From Burkholderiales bacterium (GTDB lineage: Bacteria; Pseudomonadota; Gammaproteobacteria; Burkholderiales; Burkholderiaceae_C), in NCBI GenBank assembly GCA_025352345.1, contig JANXTP010000418.1:1-18309 (forward strand): a stretch of DNA of 18,309 nucleotides, written 5' to 3'. The position numbers were made by a program, and so were the translations under genes. Below, one piece after another: positions 7,182 through 14,322 of the stretch. How positions within the stretch are numbered: the stretch's first letter is position 1; each line of letters opens with the position of its first letter. The notes beneath the pieces were generated by a model. The model had not been told where the DNA came from. It saw only the letters and a program-made list of their open reading frames with translations, and did no database searches.

Positions 7182-7372
7182 TCCCGTGACCTCACCACTG
7201 CTGATTCGGCCTCGCACACCCGCTGACATCATTGCGTTGACGGGTACAGGCGGGTGGCTTGTGCGGCACGGCAGCGGTAATTTCGAACTTGCCGCGGCCA
7301 ACGCTGGCTGGACGTGGTGTTGATGCAACGACGACTGGGCTCAGGCGCAGAATTACCAACCCTAAAGAAGGA

Positions 7373-7882
7373 ATGACCACCATCGAACCGACTCCATCGA
7401 CCGACAAATCGAAGACCTTCGCCACCTGGATCGCCATCGTCGGCGGCTCGCTCGGCCTGCATCGTTTCTACCTGCACGGCTTTCGCGACCTGCCAGGCTG
7501 GCTGCACCCGCTGCCCACGCTGATCGGCCTGTATGGCGTGATGCGGGCGCGATCGCTGGGCCAGGACGACCGGCTGGCTTGGGTGCTGATTCCGTTCGTC
7601 GGCGTCACGATTGCCGCCTCGATGCTCTGCGCCATCGTCTACGGCCTCGCCAGCGACGACAAATGGAACGCCCGTTTCAACGCAGGCCGCACCGCGTCGC
7701 GCAGCGGCTGGGCTGCAGTGCTGGGGGCGATGCTGGCGCTGCTGGTTGGTGCCGGCGTGCTGATGGCGACCATCGCCTTCGTCGCCCAGCGCTACTTCGA
7801 ATACCAGGCCGAGACCGAGCCAGCGTCTGTCAGTCAGCCCGCCACACCGACTGCCCCGCCACCGACGACATCAGCGTACTGA
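7373..7882 (+). CDS. TM2-domain-like small membrane protein
   Basis: The 169-residue protein contains GGSLGLHRFYLHG at 24-36, which resembles the glycine/HRFY core of TM2-type membrane domains. It has hydrophobic segments at about 15-30, 68-91 and 113-138. The tail (about 150-169) is rich in Pro, Thr and Ser. TM2 proteins have no established bacterial function, so I assign none. The ATG at 7373 is preceded by AAGAAGGA almost directly against the start, an unusually short spacing. An upstream in-frame start at 7259 would add basic residues unlike the rest. The 3' end overlaps the convergent folK gene by 53 bp, so the Pro/Thr tail (residues 153-169) is encoded opposite the folK C-terminus. It stands alone on its strand, divergent from rpsP. 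Confidence 0.8.
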   Translation: MTTIEPTPSTDKSKTFATWIAIVGGSLGLHRFYLHGFRDLPGWLHPLPTLIGLYGVMRARSLGQDDRLAWVLIPFVGVTIAASMLCAIVYGLASDDKWNARFNAGRTASRSGWAAVLGAMLALLVGAGVLMATIAFVAQRYFEYQAETEPASVSQPATPTAPPPTTSAY

Positions 7883-8312
7883 CCGGCCCGCGGCCGGGAA
7901 TCACCGCATCAGGCAGCAAGGCAGCCAGCGGCAGCAGCACGAACGCGCGCTCGTGCATTCGAGGGTGCGGCACGGTGAGCGTGGGCGTGGCGATCTGCTG
8001 GTCGCCATAGAGCAGCAGATCCAGGTCCAGCGTGCGCGGGGCGTTGCGGTAAGGGCGTTCGCGTCCATGGCGGTGCTCGATGCTTTGTAGCGCCTCCAGC
8101 AACAGCTGTGGCGACAGGGTGGTGTCGAAGCAGGCCACCGCGTTCAGATAGTCCGGGCCGCTGGCATCGACCGGCGCGCTGCGAAACCACGGCGAGCAGC
8201 GGTGATGCCGCGTGCCGGGCAGCTGCTGCAATTGCGTGTAGGCCGCCGCCAGCACCGCCCGCATATCGCCCAGATTGGCGCCGAGGCCGATGCAGGCGAG
8301 CGACTCGGTCAC
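7830..8312 (-). CDS. folK: HPPK: 6-hydroxymethyl-7,8-dihydropterin pyrophosphokinase
   Basis: FolK transfers pyrophosphate from ATP to 6-hydroxymethyl-7,8-dihydropterin in folate synthesis. The 160-residue product has all expected blocks: GLGANLGD (9-16), FRSAPVDASGPDYLNAVACF, ERPYRNAPRTLDLDLLLYG with the metal-binding DLD, and VPHPRMHERAFVLLPLA. The start is a GTG at 8312 within a 4-bp GTGA overlap with the pcnB stop, so translation is probably coupled to pcnB. It is the last gene of the murJ-to-folK run. Its 3' end overlaps the TM2-like gene tail to tail by 53 bp, and no terminator is visible there. Confidence 0.96.
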   Translation of the reverse strand: MTESLACIGLGANLGDMRAVLAAAYTQLQQLPGTRHHRCSPWFRSAPVDASGPDYLNAVACFDTTLSPQLLLEALQSIEHRHGRERPYRNAPRTLDLDLLLYGDQQIATPTLTVPHPRMHERAFVLLPLAALLPDAVIPGRGPVSTLMSSVAGQSVWRAD

Positions 8313-9871
8313 ACCGTGTCGGGCTCGCCGCCTTCAGGTGCCACCGCAGCTCCCGCCTCCGATGGCTTGCGGCGACGGCGACGGCGCTTCTTGGCTGGCT
8401 CGGCAGCGGCAGCCGGCTCCTCGTCGGATTCGGTGGCCTGCGAAGGCTTCGCCTGACGCTTGCCGTCCTGCCTGGCGTCATGCCCGCGCACCGACTCCAT
8501 CAAGCGACGGCGCTCATCCTCGTCGGCCAGCGAGAAGTCTTCCCACCAGCGTGCCAGTTCGTCCGACGCCTCGCCCGCATCGGCGCGCAAGCGCAGGAAA
8601 TCGAAGCCGGCGCGGAAGCGCGGCTGTTCGACCAGCGTGAACGGCGCGTTGCCGACGCGGCGCTCGAACCGCGGCTGCATCAGCCAGATCTCGCGCATGT
8701 CGCCGCCGAGCTTGCCGCGCCCGGAGATGTCGCCGATGCGCGCATCGAAGATCGCCTCCACCGCCTGCTGCAGCGCGGCAAACGCCGGTTCGCCGCGGGC
8801 CTTGAGCTGATCCCACTGCAGTTGCACGTCGTGCCACAGCATGCAGGCCAGCATGAAGCTCGGGGCGACCGGTTTGCCTTCGCCGACGCGGCGGTCGGTG
8901 TCGGCCAGCGCCAGCCGCACGAATTCGCGGTGCGCGGCGCTGCCGCGGCTGTCGTCGAGCAGCGAGTCGAGCACCGGGAAGGTGCCTGCCGCCAGGCCCT
9001 GCTTGCGCAGCTCGGCCAGACTCGCCAGCGAGTGGCCCGTCTGCAGCAGCTTGATCATCTCGTCGAACAGCCGCGACGGCGGCACGTTCTCCAGAAGCGC
9101 CGACATCGCCCGGATCGGCGCGCGCGTCTTCGGTTCGATCTCGAAACCCAGCTTCGCCGCGAAACGCACCGCGCGGATGATGCGCACCGGGTCCTCGCGA
9201 TAACGGGTTTCCGGGTCACCGATCATCCGCAGCAGCTTCTTCTTCGCATCCTTGATGCCACCGTGGTAATCAACCACCAGTTCGCGCACCGGGTCGTAGT
9301 ACATCGCGTTGACGGTGAAGTCGCGGCGCGCCGCGTCCTCGATCTGCGGGCCCCAGACGTTGTCGCGCAGCACGCGGCCTTCGGCATCGACCACATGACT
9401 GGGACCGGAGGCGTGACGGCCTTCGCTCTTCAGCGTCTTCTCGTTGCCGACCACCTGTTCAGCGGCGGCCGCATCCATCATCGCGCGGAAGGTCGAGACC
9501 TCGATGACCTCGCTCAGGCCGCGGTCCTGCCGGCCGCGGCCGAACACGACGTGCACGATGCGAAAGCGCCGGCCGATGATGAAAGCACGGCGGAACAGCG
9601 CCTTGACCTGTTCCGGGGTCGCATCGGTCGCCACGTCGAAATCCTTCGGCCGCAGGCCGAGCAGCAAATCGCGCACTGCGCCGCCGACGATGTAGGCCTC
9701 GTGGCCGCCATCGACCAGCGTCTGCACTACCTTGGCGGCACGCTCATCGACCAGCGACGGGTCGATCTGGTGTTCGCTCTTCGGCACCTCCGCACGTTTG
9801 CCAAGCGCGGAACCTGCGTTGGCCTTTTGGGCTGGCTTGCCCATCAGCTTGTCGAAAAACTTCTTGATCAT
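8309..9871 (-). CDS. pcnB: Poly(A) polymerase I
   Basis: PcnB adds 3' poly(A) tails that promote RNA decay. It belongs to the class II nucleotidyltransferases together with CCA-adding enzymes. The 520-residue product shows YIVGGAVRDLLLG (60-72), catalytic D77 and D79 in RPKDFDV, FIIGRRFRIVHVVFG (about 97-111), RRDFTVNAMYYD (172-183) and RYREDPVRIIRAVRFAAKLGF (213-233). The IIGRRFRIVHV segment and the long C-terminal extension favour poly(A) polymerase over CCA transferase. The C-terminus is low-complexity and very basic, with KKRRRRRRK at 494-502, probably an RNA-binding tail. The ATG at 9871 overlaps the HAD gene stop (ATGA), and the TGA stop overlaps the folK GTG. Confidence 0.95.
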   Translation of the reverse strand: MIKKFFDKLMGKPAQKANAGSALGKRAEVPKSEHQIDPSLVDERAAKVVQTLVDGGHEAYIVGGAVRDLLLGLRPKDFDVATDATPEQVKALFRRAFIIGRRFRIVHVVFGRGRQDRGLSEVIEVSTFRAMMDAAAAEQVVGNEKTLKSEGRHASGPSHVVDAEGRVLRDNVWGPQIEDAARRDFTVNAMYYDPVRELVVDYHGGIKDAKKKLLRMIGDPETRYREDPVRIIRAVRFAAKLGFEIEPKTRAPIRAMSALLENVPPSRLFDEMIKLLQTGHSLASLAELRKQGLAAGTFPVLDSLLDDSRGSAAHREFVRLALADTDRRVGEGKPVAPSFMLACMLWHDVQLQWDQLKARGEPAFAALQQAVEAIFDARIGDISGRGKLGGDMREIWLMQPRFERRVGNAPFTLVEQPRFRAGFDFLRLRADAGEASDELARWWEDFSLADEDERRRLMESVRGHDARQDGKRQAKPSQATESDEEPAAAAEPAKKRRRRRRKPSEAGAAVAPEGGEPDTV

Positions 9872-10536
9872 GTGAAAAGGTTCAACGTTGGCCAGCCGCG
9901 CTGATGAGCAACCGCGAGCAGCGCAGGCGTCGGATTGGTCGCCACCGGGTTGGTGGCTTTTTCGAGCAGTGGCAGGTCGTTGAGCGAGTCACTGTAGACG
10001 GTGATGCGACCACAGTCGCTCCACGATGCGCCCTGCTCACCCAACCACTCCTCGACGCGCCGGACCTTGCCTTCGCGGTAGCTCGGTATGCCCCGGATGC
10101 GGCCCGTGATGCTACCGCGGGCGTCGCGTTCGAGCTGCACCGCGATCAGCGCGGGGATGCCGAACGCCGCCGCGATCGGTGCAGTGACGAATTCATTGGT
10201 CGCGGTGACCAGCGCCACCCGATCACCCTGCGCCTGGTGCCAGCGCACCAGGTCGCAGGCGCTGTCGCGCAAGGCGGGCTCGATCACACGCTGCATGAAC
10301 AGGGCTTGCGCGTCCCTCAGCGCCTCGGCCGAACGCTCGCGCAGCGGCCGGGTCGCGAACTCGATGTAGGCGTGCACGTCGAGCCGGCCGGCCTGGTACT
10401 GGGCGAAAAACGCGTCGTTGTCGCGCCGGAAGCGGGACTCATCGACCCAGCCGAGCGAGATCACGAACTCGCCCCAGGCGTGGTCGGAATCGAGTGGCAG
10501 CAGGGTGTCGTCGAGGTCGAACAGGCAAAGATTCAA
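9868..10536 (-). CDS. HAD-IB family phosphatase (SerB-like)
   Basis: The 222-residue protein is a HAD-superfamily phosphatase of subfamily IB. Motif I is FDLDDTLL with nucleophile D7 and general acid D9. Motif II is VTATN with T111. The motif III lysine is probably K157 (YREGKVRRVEEWL). Motif IV is YSDSLNDLPLL with D183 and D187. The helical cap lies between about residues 15 and 90. The substrate cannot be read from sequence: relatives include phosphoserine and histidinol-phosphate phosphatases. The start appears to be a TTG at 10536, inside a 4-bp TTGA overlap with the hda stop, and gives the family-like MNLCLFDLDDTLLPLDSDHAWGEF. The gene is coupled to pcnB by an ATGA overlap, a context I recognise in other Burkholderiales. 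Confidence 0.92.
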   Translation of the reverse strand: MNLCLFDLDDTLLPLDSDHAWGEFVISLGWVDESRFRRDNDAFFAQYQAGRLDVHAYIEFATRPLRERSAEALRDAQALFMQRVIEPALRDSACDLVRWHQAQGDRVALVTATNEFVTAPIAAAFGIPALIAVQLERDARGSITGRIRGIPSYREGKVRRVEEWLGEQGASWSDCGRITVYSDSLNDLPLLEKATNPVATNPTPALLAVAHQRGWPTLNLFT

Positions 10537-11243
10537 AACAGCACCCCGTTGCGGCTGCGGACATCGTCCACAGCGGTTTCGGCCAGCATCTGGCGCAGCA
10601 GCGGCACGGTCGGCGCACGCTTGTGCACCAGGGCGAATTCATCGAGTCGATCGAGCTGAGTCATCAGGTGCTTCAGGTCGCGGGCGTAGCGGTGCAGCAG
10701 GTGGTCGATCACCTCGTCGGACAGGAACAGACCACGCCGGTCGGCCTCGCGGCGCAGCGCCGCCCGCGACTCAGCCTCGGACAGCGCCTGCACCGCCATC
10801 ACATGGCCCCAGCCCAGGCGCGATCGCAGGTCATCGCGCAACGGCAGATCGACCGGCGGGAGTCGCCCCGACGCGGCGATCAACGTGGCCTGCGACGTCG
10901 CCTCGACAAACAAGGTGAACGCCGCATGCTGCTGCGAAGCGTCGTAGGCCTCGCAGCCATCGAGCACCAGCAGGCTGCAGGTGTCTTCGTGCAGCCAGGG
11001 CAGAGGCTGCGCAGCGTCGAACCAGCCGACACGACCGCCGCGCTGCTGAACCTCGTGCGCCAGCGCCCGCAGCAGATGGGTCTTGCCGGTGCCCTGATCG
11101 CCCCACAGATACAGGGGCGTTGTGGGTGCACCGGGCTCGCACGCTGCACGCAGCTGGGCCAGCACCATCGCGTTGGGCCCGGCGACGAAGGAATTGAAGG
11201 TCGGCACGCTGCCGGAGGCCATCGGCAGAGGAATCTGCTTCAC
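10533..11243 (-). CDS. hda: DnaA regulatory inactivator Hda
   Basis: Hda is a AAA+ DnaA homologue that, bound to the DNA-loaded beta clamp, stimulates hydrolysis of DnaA-ATP and prevents re-initiation. The 236-residue form begins with a GTG at 11243 and carries QIPLPM at residues 3-8, matching the position and pattern of the N-terminal clamp-binding motif of Hda. Walker A is GDQGTGKT (48-55), Walker B is LLVLDG (91-96), and DDLRSRLGWG contains the probable arginine finger R142. Walker B has Gly96 where many relatives have an acidic residue. In-frame extension to 11324 adds residues ahead of the clamp motif and is rejected. Only a weak GGCGG stretch precedes the GTG. The stop overlaps the HAD phosphatase start. 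The product could be called a generic DnaA-like protein, but Hda is much more likely. Confidence 0.93.
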   Translation of the reverse strand: MKQIPLPMASGSVPTFNSFVAGPNAMVLAQLRAACEPGAPTTPLYLWGDQGTGKTHLLRALAHEVQQRGGRVGWFDAAQPLPWLHEDTCSLLVLDGCEAYDASQQHAAFTLFVEATSQATLIAASGRLPPVDLPLRDDLRSRLGWGHVMAVQALSEAESRAALRREADRRGLFLSDEVIDHLLHRYARDLKHLMTQLDRLDEFALVHKRAPTVPLLRQMLAETAVDDVRSRNGVLF

Positions 11244-11301
11244 GGCACCAACCGCCGCGTGACCTGCGATGCACGCTGTTCGCCTGGCAACGGCGCCGGG
11301 G

Positions 11302-12183
11302 TCAATGCAGCCTCGGGCGTTCACCCCGGCGCAAGCGGTCCAGCTGCTCGGCCATCACACGGCTGTCATCGGCATCGGGACAGTCGCGCAGATAGGATTC
11401 AAAGTCTTCGGCCGCCTTGCTCGCCTGCCCGAGCTGCGCCCAGGCTCGGCCGCGATCGCGCCGCTCTTCATGGGCATGCGGCAGCAGCACGATCAAGCGG
11501 TCCAGCACCGGCATCAGACGCAGCCAGTCTTCGGCGGTGCTGTGGATTTCCTTCAGGTTGCGCAACATCCTGGCCAGCACCTCGCGCGGCTGCGCGGCCT
11601 GCAGAAACAGGCCCAGCGGCGCATCGAAGTCACCGACCAACCCCTGGCTGATCTTGTAGGGGCCGAGGCGCTCGTCGAGGTCCTCTCGCGACAGCGATTT
11701 GCCGCTGAACGGATCGATCACCACCTCGCCGTTGCCCGGCCCGTTCAGCTTGCTGATCTTGATCAGGAAGTGCCCTGGGAACGACACGCCGTGCGCACGC
11801 AGGCCGATCTGCGTGGCCAGCTCGACGTACAGGATCGCCAGGCTGATCGGGATGCCGCACCGGGTGCGCAGCACCTCGTGCAGGTAGCTGTTGCCAGGGT
11901 CGTAGTAGTTGTTGACGTTGCCGCGAAAGCCCAGCTCGTGGAAGAAATAACGGTTCAGCCAGCGCAAGCGCTGCAGCGGAACCATGTCGGCCGGGATGCG
12001 GCGCTTGAGCTTGGCGGCCAGTTCATCGACCTCGGCGAGCACTGCCTGAAGGTCGAGCTGCGGGTGTTCGTCCAGGCCGATCGAGGCCGCCGCTTCGAGC
12101 AGCGACAGGCTGGCATCGTCGGACACCAAGGTGCTGAAATACTCGAGCACGGTGGGCGTAGCATACTGGAACTTGCTCGTCAT
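11302..12183 (-). CDS. SirB1-family transglutaminase-like/TPR protein
   Basis: The 293-residue protein matches the SirB1 family: a transglutaminase-like N-terminal domain followed by a TPR-type helical region (about 185-285). A candidate catalytic triad is visible: C109 in LRTRCGIPISLAILYVEL, H138 in GVSFPGHFLIKI and D157 in VVIDPFSG. FRGNVNNYYDPGNSYLHEVL (87-106) is the usual family block. No biochemical function is established for this family in bacteria as far as I know, so activity on peptides or proteins is inference from the fold. The ATG at 12183 has no clear Shine-Dalgarno. It sits 40 bp after murJ and 58 bp before hda in a single-direction run. Confidence 0.9.
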   Translation of the reverse strand: MTSKFQYATPTVLEYFSTLVSDDASLSLLEAAASIGLDEHPQLDLQAVLAEVDELAAKLKRRIPADMVPLQRLRWLNRYFFHELGFRGNVNNYYDPGNSYLHEVLRTRCGIPISLAILYVELATQIGLRAHGVSFPGHFLIKISKLNGPGNGEVVIDPFSGKSLSREDLDERLGPYKISQGLVGDFDAPLGLFLQAAQPREVLARMLRNLKEIHSTAEDWLRLMPVLDRLIVLLPHAHEERRDRGRAWAQLGQASKAAEDFESYLRDCPDADDSRVMAEQLDRLRRGERPRLH

Positions 12184-12223
12184 TTTGGAAGTGTAAGGCG
12201 GCGTTGCGGCGGTCGTGGTGACC

Positions 12224-13780
12224 TCATCCGCGGCGGGCGAATTGGCTCAGGCGGATGCCCATCAGCCGCAAGGCCACGAAGTAAAGCAGCGCAACACCGA
12301 CCAGACAGCCTGCAAGCAAGCCAACGCGCAACAGACGCTGACTGCCCAGGCCCACCCAGTCGATGCCGACTGCCGCCGCACCCAATGCAGCTCCCAGCAG
12401 AGCACTGGCGCACAGCACTCGCAAGCTGAAGCCCCACCAGCCGGCCAGCGGCACGTAGGTGCCCTGACGCCGCAAGCCGATGAGGAGCCACCCGGCATTG
12501 ATCAACGCGCCCAGCCCGATCGACAGCGCCAGGCCGGCGTGACCCAGCTGCGGCACGAGCAGCAGGTTCATCAGCTGGGTCAGGATCAGCACCACCACCG
12601 CGATCTTCACCGGCGTGCGGATGTCCTGCCGTGCATAGAAGCCGGGTGCCAGCACCTTGATGCCGATCAGCCCGATCAGCCCGACGCCGTAGCCCATCAG
12701 CGCCCGCACTGTCTGCTGCACGTCCAGCGCGCTGAACTGCCCGTAGTGGTAGAGCACTGACACCATCGCCTGAGGGAACACCAGCAACGCCACCGCACAC
12801 GGCAAGGCGAGCAGCAGCACCAGCCGCAAGCCCCAGTCCAGGTGACTGGAATAGGCCGCTCGGTCGCCGCTGGCCTGCGCTGCAGACAATTGCGGCAGCA
12901 GCACCACACCGAGGGCCACACCGAGCAAGGCAGTCGGGAACTCCATCAACCGGTCGGCGTAGGTCAGCCACGACACCGCGCCGACACCGACATGCGATGC
13001 GATCTGCGTGTTGATCAGCAGCGACAGCTGCGCCACCGACACCCCGATCAGCGCCGGCGCCATCTGCTTGAGGATGCGGCCCACGCCCGGGTGGTCGAGT
13101 GCGGCGCGCAGCGCACGCCAGGAGCCACCGATGCGCGGCCGCATGTCGATGGCCCGCAACGCCGGCCACTGCACCGCCAGCTGCAAGACGCCGCCCAGCA
13201 TCACCCCGACGGCCAGCGCATAGATCGGCTCGATGCCGCGCTGCCGGAACCACGGCGTGAGCAGCCACGCGGCGAGCATCACCGACAGGTTCAGCAGTAC
13301 CGGCGTGACGGCCGGCACCGCAAAGCGCTTCCAGGTCTGCAGCACGCCGGCGGCCAGCGCCACGAGCGACATGAAGCCGATGTACGGGAACATCACTCGG
13401 GTCATCACCACGGCGGCGTCGAATTTTTCGAGCCCGGAGGCCATCAACCACACCAGCAGCGGCGCGGCGATGATGCCGACCACGCAGGTCAGCGCCAGCG
13501 CCCAGGCCAGCACGGTGGCGACCGCATCGACCAGCCGGCGTGTGGCCTCGTCGCCTGCGGTGGCACGGGTGGCAGCGAGGATGGGCACGAAAGCCTGGGA
13601 GAACGCGCCCTCGGCGAACAGGCGGCGCAGCAGGTTCGGGATGCGAAACGCCACGTTGAACGCGTCGGTGTACGCGCTCGCACCGAAGCTCGCCGCAACA
13701 ATCAGTTCACGCCCCAAGCCGGTGATGCGCGACGCCAGCGTCAGCAGCGAAACGGTGGAGGCAGCGCGCAGCAGGTTCAT
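12224..13780 (-). CDS. murJ: Lipid II flippase MurJ (MviN)
   Basis: MurJ moves lipid II across the inner membrane for peptidoglycan synthesis. The 518-residue protein is a typical multi-span (about 14 helices) MOP-superfamily transporter. Charged residues known to matter in E. coli MurJ are present at equivalent sites: R18 (ASRITG), R24 (GLGRE), D39 (AYTDAFNVAFRIPNL), R52 (LLRRLFAEGAFSQAFVP) and R277 in YADRLMEFP. The ATG at 13780 begins MNLLRAASTVSLLTLASRITGLGRE as in homologues, with only a weak ribosome binding site. A promoter candidate lies 25-53 bp upstream. It is the first gene of the minus-strand run ending in folK and is divergent from rpsT. Confidence 0.97.
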   Translation of the reverse strand: MNLLRAASTVSLLTLASRITGLGRELIVAASFGASAYTDAFNVAFRIPNLLRRLFAEGAFSQAFVPILAATRATAGDEATRRLVDAVATVLAWALALTCVVGIIAAPLLVWLMASGLEKFDAAVVMTRVMFPYIGFMSLVALAAGVLQTWKRFAVPAVTPVLLNLSVMLAAWLLTPWFRQRGIEPIYALAVGVMLGGVLQLAVQWPALRAIDMRPRIGGSWRALRAALDHPGVGRILKQMAPALIGVSVAQLSLLINTQIASHVGVGAVSWLTYADRLMEFPTALLGVALGVVLLPQLSAAQASGDRAAYSSHLDWGLRLVLLLALPCAVALLVFPQAMVSVLYHYGQFSALDVQQTVRALMGYGVGLIGLIGIKVLAPGFYARQDIRTPVKIAVVVLILTQLMNLLLVPQLGHAGLALSIGLGALINAGWLLIGLRRQGTYVPLAGWWGFSLRVLCASALLGAALGAAAVGIDWVGLGSQRLLRVGLLAGCLVGVALLYFVALRLMGIRLSQFARRG

Positions 13781-13804
13781 GGTGTCGAGGCAACGGGGCG
13801 GCGC

Positions 13805-13833
13805 AGTATAGGCAGCGGCCGGTCGCCTGCGAA
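13805..13833 (-). promoter_or_regulatory. Candidate sigma70 promoter of murJ
   Basis: On the minus strand TTCGCA (13833-13828) and TATACT (13810-13805) are separated by exactly 17 nt. The -10 matches 5 of 6 consensus bases and the -35 matches 4 of 6. Transcription would start near 13798 and give a short leader of about 18 nt. Confidence 0.5.
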
Positions 13834-13871
13834 CCTTTCACCAAGGCGCCGCACTGCAGCAGGGGTTCGAC

Positions 13872-13880
13872 TGCTATACT
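13872..13880 (+). promoter_or_regulatory. Candidate extended -10 promoter of rpsT
   Basis: TGCTATACT combines a TGn extension with a 5/6 -10 hexamer. No good -35 is found 16-18 nt upstream. Transcription would start near 13887, giving a leader of about 28 nt before rpsT. Confidence 0.55.
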
Positions 13881-13914
13881 GATGGGCTCTGCTTTAACTG
13901 TTCACAGAATAATC

Positions 13915-14217
13915 ATGGCCACAGCATCCAAAGCCAAGAAGAAAACCGTCCGCATCGCTTCCGGCTTGAAGCGGGTGCGCCAGGACGTGAAGCTGAATGC
14001 GGCCAACACCGCGCTGCGCTCGAAGTTCCGCACCGTTATCAAGAATGTGCAGAAGGCCTTGATCGCCGGTGACAAGGCCAAAGCCGCCGACCTGTTCAAG
14101 ACCGCCGAGCAGGTCATCGACTCGGTCGCCGACAAGGGCCTGTTCCACAAGAACAAGGCCGCGCGCCACAAGAGTCGTCTGTCGGCCAAGATCAAGGCGC
14201 TGCCTGCCGCGGCCTGA
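13915..14217 (+). CDS. rpsT: 30S ribosomal protein S20
   Basis: S20 is a basic, mostly helical protein of the 30S body. The 100-residue product begins MATASKAKKKTVRIASGLKRVRQ and contains LHS-type helices with KSRLSAKIKALPAAA at the end. Small size, Lys/Arg/Ala richness and the FHKNKAARHKSRLS block are diagnostic. The ATG at 13915 is chosen because an in-frame ATG at 13882 falls at the predicted transcription start. The sequence before the start (CACAGAATAATC) has no Shine-Dalgarno; weak initiation is a known feature of S20 genes in enterobacteria, where S20 represses its own translation. Two terminator hairpins follow, so it is probably transcribed alone. Confidence 0.97.
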   Translation: MATASKAKKKTVRIASGLKRVRQDVKLNAANTALRSKFRTVIKNVQKALIAGDKAKAADLFKTAEQVIDSVADKGLFHKNKAARHKSRLSAKIKALPAAA

Positions 14218-14241
14218 TCCACGCTTCGGCACCCCGCTCAG

Positions 14242-14260
14242 ATGCCCGCTCTGCGGGCAT
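14242..14260. terminator. First hairpin of a tandem terminator after rpsT
   Basis: ATGCCCGC and GCGGGCAT form an 8-bp perfect stem with a TCT loop, followed on the plus strand by TCCTTT. It begins 25 nt after the rpsT stop codon. The short pyrimidine tract is imperfect, so it may be less efficient alone. Confidence 0.65.
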
Positions 14261-14267
14261 TCCTTTC

Positions 14268-14290
14268 AAAGGCCCGCTCTGCGGGCCTTT
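14268..14290. terminator. Second hairpin of a tandem, probably bidirectional terminator
   Basis: AAAGGCCCGC and GCGGGCCTTT form a 10-bp perfect stem with a TCT loop. It has A residues on the left and T residues on the right, so it may serve both rpsT (plus) and the convergent DUF3579 gene (minus). Its 15-bp core is identical to that of the first hairpin, 28 bp away. Confidence 0.75.
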
Positions 14291-14322
14291 GGCATTTCAG
14301 TGCCTCGACTTTCCTTCGCCGA

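Larger units (their letters stand above)
6981..7372. other. 392-bp divergent intergenic region between rpsP and the TM2-like gene
   Basis: No convincing coding sequence is present. From left to right it holds the rpsP ribosome binding site (6986-6991), a 28-bp near-perfect palindrome (7078-7105) with a second short dyad beside it (7104-7117), and a minus-strand promoter candidate (7151-7181). From 7182 to 7372 I see only a TTGACG (7237-7242) without a matching -10, plus the purine-rich AAGAAGGA just before the TM2-like ATG. Confidence 0.7.

Noticed and set aside
8108..9904. A 598-codon plus-strand open frame opposite pcnB
   Set aside because: It is antisense to a full-length, motif-complete poly(A) polymerase. 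The translation is rich in Arg, His, Gln and Ala with no recognisable domain, as expected for a mirror frame in high-GC DNA.
12180..13451. A 423-codon minus-strand open frame inside murJ in another frame
   Set aside because: MurJ is complete in its own frame with the known essential charged residues. The alternative is an Ala/Arg/Gly-rich shadow.
12842..13882. A 346-codon plus-strand open frame opposite murJ, ending near rpsT
   Set aside because: It is rich in His, Gln and Arg without domain signals, and it runs antisense through murJ and its promoter candidate.
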